This document shows, in pieces, positions 55,700-64,000 of a stretch of 64,000 nt of DNA. Within the stretch, counting starts at the first letter, position 1. Each line of letters opens with the position of its first letter. Position numbers and translations under genes: made by a program. The notes below the pieces were generated by a model, which searched no databases, was not told the origin of the DNA, and saw nothing but the letters and a program-made list of their open reading frames with translations. Source of the DNA: Hygrocybe punicea (Eukaryota; Basidiomycota; Agaricomycetes; Agaricales; Hygrophoraceae); NCBI GenBank assembly GCA_963556145.1, contig OY744465.1, positions 124,001-188,000 on the forward strand. Reading direction: 5' to 3'.

Positions 55700-56960
55700 G
55701 TGATGAGACAATCCCACTGCATATTTTCAAGGTTGATGTACAAGTTTGAGTTATTTGGTTATTTGGTGGATTTTAATGTGATTGTAATGGCAGAAACGCT
55801 AATCATGAAGATACTCTCAAAATTGATATCAGTGTTTGAGGATAATCTGGGATCCTGTTTCGTTGAAAATGTTATTTTTATTGAGGTTTGCTCTACAAAG
55901 TCCCCATGACATTACCATTCATTCATTGTAATCCTGGTGATTTCAGACTGATGAGTATTAAGGAAAAAGACTTGTATCCTGCCAGGATCATTACAATAAG
56001 TGTGGAGAACATCAACCATGAGAGAGGCAGAACTTATACAAGAAGCAGCGCAGGTGGCTTCAACAGGTTTGAGGTCCCAAGACCAAAATCAAGCTGTTAT
56101 CCCCTGGTGTACATGATGCGTCTGGTGGTAGATGTGCAAAACTGTATGCTGCCATCTTAGCTACGAGAAGTAGGCTTGCCTGGCTGCACAACTCATGCTG
56201 CATTCTCACAAAAGGCAAATGGGGGTGAAACTATAAACTGCCCTACAACAGAGCTAATGCGGTTGTAGTCACACATATGACAAATGATCATTTTTTAAAC
56301 ATGTTTACATTTGGCTAATCACACAGCCACACTCTTACTATTACCTGGACATCCAGTGTGTCCCTCGTCACTGTCACCAGCTGACATGTTCTGCCGGAAT
56401 TGTCATCCACTGACAATCTGCTATTTGTTGTCTCCTTCTGACATCAAGCCTTATGTTGCCACACTGGCACATTCTTCTGCCTTGTGAATCATATACCTCG
56501 GAAATGCCCCAAGGGCATCATAAGCCCCTTGTCCCATCTCCAAGGTATGCCCCATCTCACCTTCATTGATTTTTTGTTTACCTTGTCCTTTTTCCTAGCT
56601 ACTTTTATAAAATTTCATGACCTGCCTCTTCCCCTCCTGCTTTTTCTCATCCTGTCCTCTTTTCGTTTCCTTCGTTACTACCGGATCCCTACGGTTCCTT
56701 ACTGTAAATCAAAAACCAAAAAACTCAATCACTATTTTTTCGGACTGTGCTGCTGTTTCAGGGCATGGTCGTGCTTCCTATTCACCTTTCTCACTTCAAA
56801 AGTGGCCTGTGTGATTAGTAACCTATAAGCTGTGCTGTGATGCAGAGCTCATGATGCTGCAATCTTACAGATATTACTAGCAGGCTGCATGGTTAGTATA
56901 AGCAGCATTAAAGCTCATCGTGCTGCATAGTCTTACAAATATCAAGGGTCAGCAATGAGG
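55700..56960. other. No gene recognised
   Basis: About 1.2 kb. Plus-strand frames at 55,700-55,909 and 55,888-56,160 are open but carry no motif. The rest is T/C-rich. Confidence 0.35.
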
Positions 56961-56964
56961 CATG

Positions 56965-57490
56965 AATGGTGGCTCAACTCAGCCACCAGTCGCAAACGAT
57001 GCATCTGGCGTCAGTGACCCAAGATGTTCCAATGCTTCAGACCTGTGCACACAATGGGGAACCTGCATCACGAGGCACAAACTCACCCGGCCAGAAGTTG
57101 GACAGCCATGCTGACACCTGTGGCTGCAGCACAATCAGCCCTCATGGTTATTGGAGCTTGCCAACATTGCCCCCCATCCTGCATCTCCAAGGTAGGAGTC
57201 ACATACCAGGGGGTCGATGATGACAGGCAAGGCAATAGCTAGTGGATGGGGACACCTACTGTGAGGCCCCTGGAATGAATAATGATGCCCTCCAATGTTG
57301 CTGCTCCATACACATGGCAATCCTCCACATACAACATCCTGGGCAGCCTGTGAGCCACGCCACATAGCACAACTCAGCTGCCGGTCACAAATGATGCATC
57401 CAGCATTGGCGACCCAAGATGTTCCATGCTTCAGACCTGCGCACACAGTGGGGAACATGCGTCTTGAGGCACAAACTCAGTATTACCTCG
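56965..57490 (+). repeat. Direct duplication of about 125 bp
   Basis: The segment at 56,968-57,090 (GGCTCAACTCAGCC... to GGCACAAACTCA) recurs at about 57,363-57,480 in the same orientation with roughly 85% identity by eye. Both share GACCCAAGATGTTCCA and GCTTCAGACCTG. The offset is about 395-400 bp. No gene explains it. Confidence 0.75.
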
Positions 57491-57691
57491 AAAGGCTCAG
57501 CACCTGTGGTCACAAAGTCTTTGGTAACCCAAATTTGCGCCTACACAATACCTGGGGAACTCACGCTGCTGTTGTTTTCCTTGTCCTTAACACTGTGTCG
57601 ATGTGGTTGTCTTTTGTTTGTGAGATGTTTGTTTGGCATTATTGGGGATTGACTTTTCAATGTCTAACAATGCTGGTACAGCAAGAAGGCA

Positions 57692-58165
57692 GTGGTGCTG
57701 GGCAATCTTGGGAAGCTTGTTAAGACAGACTTGCAGGGCAAGATGCTCAACCCGAAGATGATGGTGAACTTGATGGTTGCGCAGCTGTCCACTCTCGCTA
57801 ACGAAGTGACTTGTGTATCACTTGAGGTTGGTACAGAGCGGTTACTGGGTGGGCATTCATGCCCGAATTGGAAGGTATGCTCCAAAATCTAAATCAGTGC
57901 TGCTCATTTGGTGACATATGGCGTCGGCAGGTGTGCTCAATTGTGGAGGTGACCAAGGCGGTCGCCGGCGGGGACCTGACCAAGGAGATCAACTTATCAG
58001 AGACTTGCTCCACCTGCGACAGGTAATTATGAACTTGGTCAGCCTGGGTTTCCATTAAATTCACACCATCCAAGATCACACGCAAGGGCCACATCACTCT
58101 GAGGACATGCCTGCTTCCGCTCTATGAGGAGAATGTTATGCTTGAGTTCTGTATCACAGACCTAA
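57692..58165 (+). pseudogene. Nik1/Os-1-type histidine kinase remnant
   Basis: The first piece (57,692-57,875) reads GNLGKLVKTDLQGKMLNPKM, VNLMVAQLSTLANEVTCVSL and EVGTERLLGGHSCPNW, the HAMP-repeat phrase of group III hybrid histidine kinases (consensus EVTRVALEVGTEGxLGGQA). The next (57,930-57,995) reads CSIVEVTKAVAGGDLTKEIN, the start of the following HAMP repeat. A third (58,063-58,165) reads KFTPSKITRKGHITLRTCLL and EENVMLEFCITD, which belongs to the HATPase domain. In an intact kinase the HAMP and ATPase parts are separated by hundreds of residues, so an internal deletion has joined them. Group III kinases sense osmotic stress in fungi. This copy cannot be functional. Arg-to-Cys changes recur. 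Confidence 0.85.
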
Positions 58166-58258
58166 GCAGGGAACATGGGATGTGGAACAGAGCAGGGGAG
58201 CACAGATTGGGAATGGGTGGTGGGCAGGGCAGCATATATCGGTAACCATCGCTCTTCT

Positions 58259-58300
58259 GTGAGAGACAAAAACCTTGACAGTCGAGGTTTTGCCTCTCAC
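58259..58300. repeat. Short hairpin
   Basis: GTGAGAGACAAAAACCT and AGGTTTTGCCTCTCAC pair with one mismatch and one bulge over a 9-nt loop. Function is unknown. Confidence 0.6.
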
Positions 58301-58343
58301 ATAGGTAGGTTGGTCACCAGTATAAGGGCAGCACGCTAATTGT

Positions 58344-59102
58344 TAGTGATGGATAGGTTTGGTTCTGAACCAAGGTTCGGACCTGAACCGAACTGAACTG
58401 AACCTGAATTAGGGTTCAGGTTCAAGCTTCAGCCTGAACCGAACCTGAGGTTCAGTTCAAGGTTCAGGCAGGGGGGAAATTCTGTGAATCTGGTTCGAAC
58501 CAGTTCGAACCAGAACCTAAACTTTAACAAATGTGATATAATTTTGCCTAATTTTCAGAAGAAACATGATCACTTTTCTCTTGTTGTAGCTAACAACTTC
58601 CTGTTAAACCCTGCCACTCTTCCTCAGGGGGTTTGAGCCTGGATTTGTCAGGGATAAGTTGGTATAAGTTATATAATATCTGAGGATTGTGCCAAGGTAA
58701 GCCTCAAGTATGTGTGATGTATTATATTATCATTATTTTTAAGTACTACAGCTGCAATATTGAAGCTGATAAGATTAATTTCTTGATCATTTTATCTTTA
58801 AGTGATACAAATGTACAGTAATACAGACAATTTGCTGCTAAAGAAACCTTTTTTCATGCTATAATACTATAAGGCATAAAACAAAGGCCTTTATACTGAA
58901 TAAAAATGTAATCTAGCCCTATGATACACTTACAGGTTTGGTTCAGGGTTCAGATCAGGGTGAACCTGAACTGAACCTGTTTGAACCTGAACCTAAGGTT
59001 CAGTTCGAGGTTCAGTGTATTGACTGAACTGAACCTTAGGTTCGGTTCAAGGTTTGGATTTTTTTGGCCTGAACTGGACCAAACTGAACCTGTCCATCAC
59101 TA
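58344..59102. mobile_element. MITE with perfect 8-bp target duplication and GGTTC arrays
   Basis: Termini TAGTGATGGATAGGTT (58,344) and the complement of TAGTGATGGACAGGTT (ending 59,102). Flanks are perfect 8-bp repeats CTAATTGT (58,336-58,343 and 59,103-59,110). Subterminal arrays of GGTTCAG/CTGAACC fill both ends (58,370-58,510 and 58,935-59,095). The AT-rich middle is non-coding. The organisation matches the hAT element at 26.3 kb, whose arrays are CCGGTTC, so a hAT-type transposase is the likely mover. Confidence 0.95.
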
Positions 59103-59471
59103 CTAATTGTACACCATCAATTGTGATTTTTTATTCGAAATGGCAATATTGTTTAAGGTCTCTTCAGGGTGCAGGGGTCTATTTAAATTGCTGAATTATA
59201 TTTCCATAGATGTTACACTACCTAAAGTTTCTAGATAGGCAGGCTTTTCACTCAGAGCACTAAAAACCCACCTGCTGGAGTAGTGGGACCTGGCGAGTCA
59301 CGTGACCAGGTTCCCATGGTTGACCTAGTCAGTAGCCTTCCTGATGTAGTAGTCAGACCCATCCTATCCTATCCAGTCCTTCCTCTCGAGTCCTGCATGA
59401 ACCACCCATGCCCTTCTGTGAGTTTTTTTATTTACTGACTACTAGCACTCCCCACCCCATTGCCCTCACCC

Positions 59472-60000
59472 TCACATAGGCCAGTGCTGGGGAGGCGGGA
59501 TGCCATAGATCACAAGTGGGAGACAGCTTTGCAAAGGACTTCCGGGAGAGGTTCTGCCAACAGAGGTGAAGAGGTGAGAGGGTGGTATGAACTCGATGTC
59601 AAGGAATCCGAGGCGGTTCTCCAGAGCACGCTTGCATAACACCTTCCATCCGCAACTGGCCGGTGCACGGAGAGTGACTGTGTTATCTTTATCTTCAAAG
59701 TGACACCCGAAACCATGATCTACATTTTTGGCTCTTTTGGTTGCACGCCGCGCTCCCTGAGATGAGACCGAAACCCGGTTCACCGGACACTTTGACTCTC
59801 CAAACTCTGCAAAGCCTTCCCAGAAGACCGATACTGTAGCACCAGGACCCGCGACATGCCAGGACTATATCAAAGACTGTCACACATGGGAGGTGAGTTC
59901 GGCGCGCCACAGTTCCACATTGACGAAGCCATTGAAGTCGGCGGAACAATATAACAATCCGTCTGTCGTGCCTTTTAATCGCTGAAAAGTAACTCTTCAC
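59472..60000 (-). CDS. Unrecognised gene fragment
   Basis: Minus-strand readings DGLLYCSADFNGFVNVELWR, GPGATVSVFWEGFAEFGESK, PVNRVSVSSQGARRATKRAK, HGFGCHFEDKDNTVTLRAPA and FLDIEFIPPSHLFTSVGRTS look like consecutive parts of a beta-rich protein, with at least one stop or intron near 59,890. The family is not recognised. CpG is better preserved here than in the decayed elements, so this may be a younger or host-derived piece. Confidence 0.35.
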
Positions 60001-60032
60001 TTCCTAAAGACTACTCAAACCTCTCGTTTGTA

Positions 60033-61120
60033 ATGACCGGTTTAGAAGTCCCAACTATCACAGTGGTTGCACAGACCACTTTATCGGTCATTCGAGTTCT
60101 TCATCGATGTTCTGCAAAATCCCAGCTCAAAAACGCCAACCAATTCCTGAGTCTTGGCGCAGACATCCTTGATTCCCACCTAGGGAATAGAAGGCTGAAG
60201 CGAAGTATATCTGTTCCTGTTATTAAGGGTCTATGGGACGCTTACCAGTAGTGAGCTCATTTTCTCAACTGTCCTACGTAATGGCTGAGAACTCGCAGCT
60301 TGTCCACATCTATCAGCGATGCTGAAGAGGAAATACGAGGTGTTTGCAAGCCTCATTTACCATCGAAATCAGCGAGAGACTCTGCATGTGAATTGCGTGA
60401 AAATGCTCACATCTTGCTGTTCCAAGTTCCCCGAGCACTTGAAGAACTACTGGAAGGCTTGGGGGGATAATGTCAATGAAAAAAACACCATCAGTATCAG
60501 CCGGGGCACATTGAACACGTACTTCTGCCTACTGTTCGTCTTCTCCCCTATGTCTCCACCCAGCGGCGCAACCAGTTCCAGTCCGTCAGCAAGTCACACA
60601 GACTGAAGGGAATACACTGACCAATACCCAGGAGGTCTCGGGTTGACAGGTGTCCACTCTCCTTGGAAGGCACTCGATCAGCCAGTCCGCAGTCCAGTAC
60701 CCCTTCGGTGACCAGCCAACACGGTACCCACCTGGCAAAGGGAAAAAGCAGCCACAGGGTCAATCTTGGTGAGCTGATTCATATCTCAAAACACTGTGGG
60801 TGACACTGCAAGCGCCGTGGCAGGCTAAACTGTGAAGGTCAATTCAAGAGCAGGTGTGTTTTCGTGACTCACATCATCTTTGAAACAAGGAAAGCCGGTA
60901 CTGGGGTGTGGAGAGAGCGAAACAGTAGGTAGACATTAGTTGATTGTCAGAGGATATGTCATAGGGAAGTCGTTGGTTGTTTTTGTGCAAAAAGAATGTT
61001 TAAATGGTAGAACAGCAGCAACTCGGAAGCCCAGATCGTCGCGCCGTTACCTATGTTGGTCGTGGTCCGTTGTCGGGTTGTCGCTCAAGCTTTGGCAAGG
61101 CTAAAGGCCAACAATTCGCA
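60033..61120. other. Weak coding signal, no family
   Basis: Plus-strand frames at 60,033-60,251 (QFLSLGADILDSHLGNRRLK) and 60,319-60,606 (LKRKYEVFASLIYHRNQRET) may be exons of one gene; the following 500 bp have no clear frame. Nothing is recognisable. Confidence 0.25.
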
Positions 61121-61596
61121 TTATGGAAATATTGAAGTCGATATGGATCGTTTATCCCGCCTTCCTGCGGATGACGTGCCAATTAAAATCTTGAGCACAA
61201 TAAGACAAAACGAGGATGCAGCCCTTGAAAGGGGACGGGGACGTGGTTGTTCATAGACTGTCAGTGGATGGACGATAAATCTAGAGTTCCTTTGGGTGGA
61301 ATGATGTGAACCTGATGCTCGAGTTCGTGCAAGAAAAGAAAAGCACGCACTGTGATAGGCTGTTTGTCCAATAAATGTATCCATTAGCATAGTAAACTGA
61401 AACAGTCTTTCGTCATTTGAGAAGTACCTTCGGACTAACATGTCGGAGGAAAAATACACAGCATGAGATGATAAACCAGAGCGATTCTCCGGAGACGAGT
61501 CAGAGACAAAGGATATGGGCATGTGCAGTAAAAATACAGGGTCAACCAGTCTCAACTTTACGAGGGTGACGAAACTACGCACTGAGGAGTCAGAAG

Positions 61597-61885
61597 TTGA
61601 TAGGATGCACGAGTCGAGACCACTCACCCTGCCCATCAAGTGCCACTTTGGCGGGTCGTCTCTTCCAAAAGCTTTCTGCACCCTCTCGATTCTCTCCTTT
61701 GTTGCTCTTTTCAGCCCCTCGCGCGTCTGATTGTGCGCGATTACGAAGCAGAACGCAGAACCGGTATGATGTTCCTGGCTTTGCACGAGGACAACTTGGT
61801 TGAGCTGCGCGTCCTTCAGGATCCGGTGGATGGCATTGGTGCAAGAATTTTTCCTGCTGTCGGGTTCATCAATGCCGTTACGCAA
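61597..61885 (-). CDS. Unrecognised minus-strand exon
   Basis: The N-terminal part of an open minus-strand frame (61,885 down) reads GIDEPDSRKNSCTNAIHRIL, DAQLNQVVLVQSQEHHTGSA, REGLKRATKERIERVQKAFG, PPKWHL. A GTGAGT donor follows GGCAG at about 61,628, so the rest of the open frame down to 61,121 is probably intron or non-coding. The helix-rich ATKERIERVQKAFGRDDPP phrase looks genuine. No family is assigned. Confidence 0.35.
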
Positions 61886-62136
61886 GCTATACTCTACAAG
61901 CCAGTCGAATGTTGCCGTATAACCTAGGGCCAGCGAGCGATGGTGTGCTCTGCGACGCGTATCTGTTGCCAGTTGAGGCTGTTCGCTCCTAGTACTTGGT
62001 TAGGTGGCATTCGAATCATGTAATAAGATGTCAACGCACATGTGGATGGAATGAAGGTTGAAGTTCGAACCGGAACTTCTTAACAACCTAGTTTGGCACG
62101 TGACGCTTGTGGCACTTGCCCTTCAGTTTATGATAC

Positions 62137-63126
62137 TTGTTTATCGGCATGCCAGCTCCCGACTTCCTCTTCCCAGGGCATGCTTTGGATCACAGAGCCA
62201 AGCGCAGAGTGGACCGCGCCATATTGTTTTCTTACAGTCGTTCCTCTAACCCACGAAACCTCGAATCTCCATGGTACGCCGTTTGGGACAGAGTCCTGGC
62301 AGATCTGCTCGCGGATCAGTCCCGCCTATTTGTTGTCCCTCAATTGGTTCTCTGGTACATCGATCCCATTACGGACCCTGGAGATCAAGACAACTCTGAG
62401 GAAGTACTAGATCGAGACAACTCTGAAGATGTAGGAGACGACGAAGATGCGGGAAACATCACGATCGAATCAATCACATCCATGGCAACGACTGTTCCCG
62501 AAAAGTCAGCACAGGAACGTACTCCAGACTTCGCCATCGTCCGCACGATGATACGCCGTGCCGTTGCCCCGCGTAAATTAAAATATGCAGGAGTTCCGCT
62601 ACTAGTTGAGGTCAAACGCTGCGCGCCACGCGTTAGAAATTGGAGGGATCCCCTATTCCTTGATGCTGTATCGCAACAAGTCGTGAGTGCGGAGGAGGAT
62701 CTGATCAATCAAGCAAACCACCTCTTTCGCAATTATCCACGGCAAGAAAGCGTCGTTCTGGTTGCTTGCAGTGGCTTATGGTGGACCTGTCGGATTATTC
62801 ACAAGGATCAACTTGCCGTTATGGACTTAGCCTTTACGCAAGGCGTCGAAGATGAAGATGAAGAGGATGACGGTGTTGACGATGAAGAGGATGAGGATGT
62901 TGACGACGACGCAGATGAGGGGGAAGAGGGGGATGCATCTGATGACGAACTCGATATCATGGATGCTCCGGAAGATGATGTATTTGGAGAATCAGAGGCG
63001 ACATTACCTGCGAACAAGTTCTCTAAACTCCTCCAACTAGGAACACGAGCGTCAAGCCAGCGATTCGGGCTTATCCACCAACGCCTTGAAATGGCTTTAG
63101 CGAACCGAACTGGCAAGATGGGTTAG
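62137..63126 (+). CDS. Intact 329-aa protein, PD-(D/E)XK-like motifs
   Basis: An uninterrupted frame from MFIGMPAPDFLFPGHA (62,137) to NRTGKMG (63,126). The core contains RTPDFAIVRTMIRRAV (about 62,520-62,565) followed after about 25 residues by VPLLVEVKRCAP (about 62,595-62,630), which fits the PD...(D/E)xK signature of restriction-endonuclease-like folds. SESVVLVACSGLWWTCRI-like sequence follows, then an acidic tract (Asp/Glu codons 62,850-62,985) and a C-terminal helix. TPDFA...LVEVKR genes are common in agaricomycetes and poorly characterised. Nuclease activity is inferred only from the motif. There are no stops. A small internal duplication (LDRDNSEDV after QDNSEEV, about 62,385-62,430) is present. 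An upstream start is possible; the first Met of the open frame was used. Confidence 0.7.
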   Translation: MFIGMPAPDFLFPGHALDHRAKRRVDRAILFSYSRSSNPRNLESPWYAVWDRVLADLLADQSRLFVVPQLVLWYIDPITDPGDQDNSEEVLDRDNSEDVGDDEDAGNITIESITSMATTVPEKSAQERTPDFAIVRTMIRRAVAPRKLKYAGVPLLVEVKRCAPRVRNWRDPLFLDAVSQQVVSAEEDLINQANHLFRNYPRQESVVLVACSGLWWTCRIIHKDQLAVMDLAFTQGVEDEDEEDDGVDDEEDEDVDDDADEGEEGDASDDELDIMDAPEDDVFGESEATLPANKFSKLLQLGTRASSQRFGLIHQRLEMALANRTGKMG

Positions 63127-63129
63127 GAT

Positions 63130-63639
63130 AGCAGATATATCTTTTCTGCTCGATGTTGCGCTCAATGTTGATCAGCACATTAAACACATCGTGATCGAAT
63201 TAGAAGATATATTACAGTGTAGCTAAAACAACTTACATCCAATGTGTTTCCCCCTTTCCCGTACCCCGCCTCTATCAGAAAAAAGATAAGCCTCATTCAA
63301 GTGCGACTACTTGTGACACAGGAGACATGGGAAGATATCTCCGCTTCGAATAATGTCTAGATAATGACTTATAAATTGAAATTATTTTCATTGTTATCTC
63401 CAATACGGATATTATACAGAAAATAAACATTTCTGGAAACAATTTCTAGAGACAAAATAGTGCTTCCCGAAAGTATAATTATTCTTGCTCTTATTGTTTT
63501 CCTTATTTTGTAGCGGTATTTGCAATACAGAAAACTAGTCAAATTCTTAAAATATTCCCACTGATATCCGTAACGTGGAAATCAACTCAATTGTTTAGAC
63601 TATCTGAGCCATAGATACCGACCTGATACAGTGTTCAAT
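63130..63639. other. No gene recognised
   Basis: AT-rich sequence after the intact gene, probably including its 3' untranslated region. Nothing else is seen. Confidence 0.4.
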
Positions 63640-64000
63640 GGCTCCTTTGAACACTACCAGTCCTTTGAACACCCTAATTTAATTGATTCTGTACTGATTT
63701 CTACTGCTAAAAAGTGTTCTAATTCCCTCAGTGCATCATCTGAACCTATCTGGATATTGATTTTGATTCAGAACCATCAATAAAATTAGAAACTGAATAT
63801 TCACAAAGCAGAGAGAAATCTGATCACTCCTTTGAACACTAATGTTTTGATCATAAAACATTCAAATATTAATAGATTTCTTTGAAAATTGGATTGAGAG
63901 GTCTTTAAATATATAAGCAACTTTTGGTCAACTCAGATTTTGTTTAAGATAATTGGCTACCTGTCGCATTTTAGGTTAATATTTGGGGTTCAAAGGAGCC
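63640..64000. mobile_element. Candidate MITE at right window edge
   Basis: GGCTCCTTTGAACAC at 63,640 is mirrored by GGGTTCAAAGGAGCC at the last bases of the window, giving inverted termini of about 12 bp. TCCTTTGAACAC also recurs at about 63,660 and 63,826 as subterminal repeats. The right flank is outside the window, so a target duplication cannot be tested. Confidence 0.6.

Noticed and set aside
57060..57115. LDSHADTC phrase resembling a retroelement protease motif
   Set aside because: It lies in a repeat whose second copy does not preserve the frame, and no reverse transcriptase, integrase or gag motif is nearby.
61121..61600. Distal half of the 254-codon minus-strand frame
   Set aside because: A GTGAGT donor follows the convincing first part and the remaining sequence loses helix-like order, so it is more likely intron or untranslated.

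Overview
This window looks like a transposon-dense, gene-poor stretch of a basidiomycete (Agaricomycetes) genome. The evidence is short GT-AG introns of about 50-60 nt, fungus-restricted families (KDZ transposases with CxC2/CxC6 cysteine clusters, Plavaka, DUF6698-like, FunK1 kinase) and no bacterial gene organisation. Almost nothing in it is clearly an intact host gene. No tRNA, rRNA or CRISPR array could be supported.

Layout: 1-430 is the end of a decayed KDZ transposase on the minus strand. 1.53-3.16 kb is a decayed integrase-type DDE transposase (+). 3.3-7.7 kb is a gene-free block bounded by GTCCACC/GGTGGACT arrays, with a G-rich low-complexity core. 7.9-8.3 kb is a 150-bp-arm palindrome. 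About 9,286-21,604 is one large (about 12.3 kb) KDZ element with inverted termini, subterminal 45-bp palindromic repeats, a 7-bp flanking direct repeat and three genes: a minus-strand cargo gene (A), a zinc-finger cargo gene (B) and the CxC2-KDZ transposase (C). A CpG-rich GTTGGGC array sits between A and B, and a 1.1-kb MITE with 8-bp target duplications is nested in it. 22.6-24.25 kb is a decayed Fot1/Pogo element. 24.5-25.6 kb is an unrecognised multi-exon gene. 26,339-30,588 is a near-complete hAT element with a perfect 8-bp duplication.

30.9-32.6 kb is a DUF6698-like gene, followed by a Plavaka transposase (32.8-37.2 kb). 37.6-38.4 kb is an unrecognised coding remnant. 39.1-42.4 kb is a CACTA Tnp2 transposase (-), followed by cargo fragments. 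46,603-47,577 is a TIR element with a perfect 8-bp duplication. 47.87-48.8 kb is a ribosomal protein S6 (eS6) pseudogene that keeps introns. 51.1-53.3 kb is a FunK1 kinase (-), next to a decayed SNF2 helicase (53.2-54.8 kb). 54.94-55.62 kb is a 310-bp-arm palindrome. 57.7-58.2 kb is a broken Nik1-type histidine kinase. 58,344-59,102 is another TIR element with a perfect 8-bp duplication. 59.2-63.1 kb is better preserved and ends in an intact 329-codon gene at 62,137. The last 360 bp look like a further MITE.

A common theme is decay at CpG. The in-frame stops in the KDZ element and most of those in the hAT, Tnp2, Plavaka and S6 sequences are TGA where relatives carry Arg, and Arg-to-Cys/Trp changes recur. 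This fits methylation or RIP-like CGA-to-TGA change. All homology statements come from motif recognition by eye; no searches were run.
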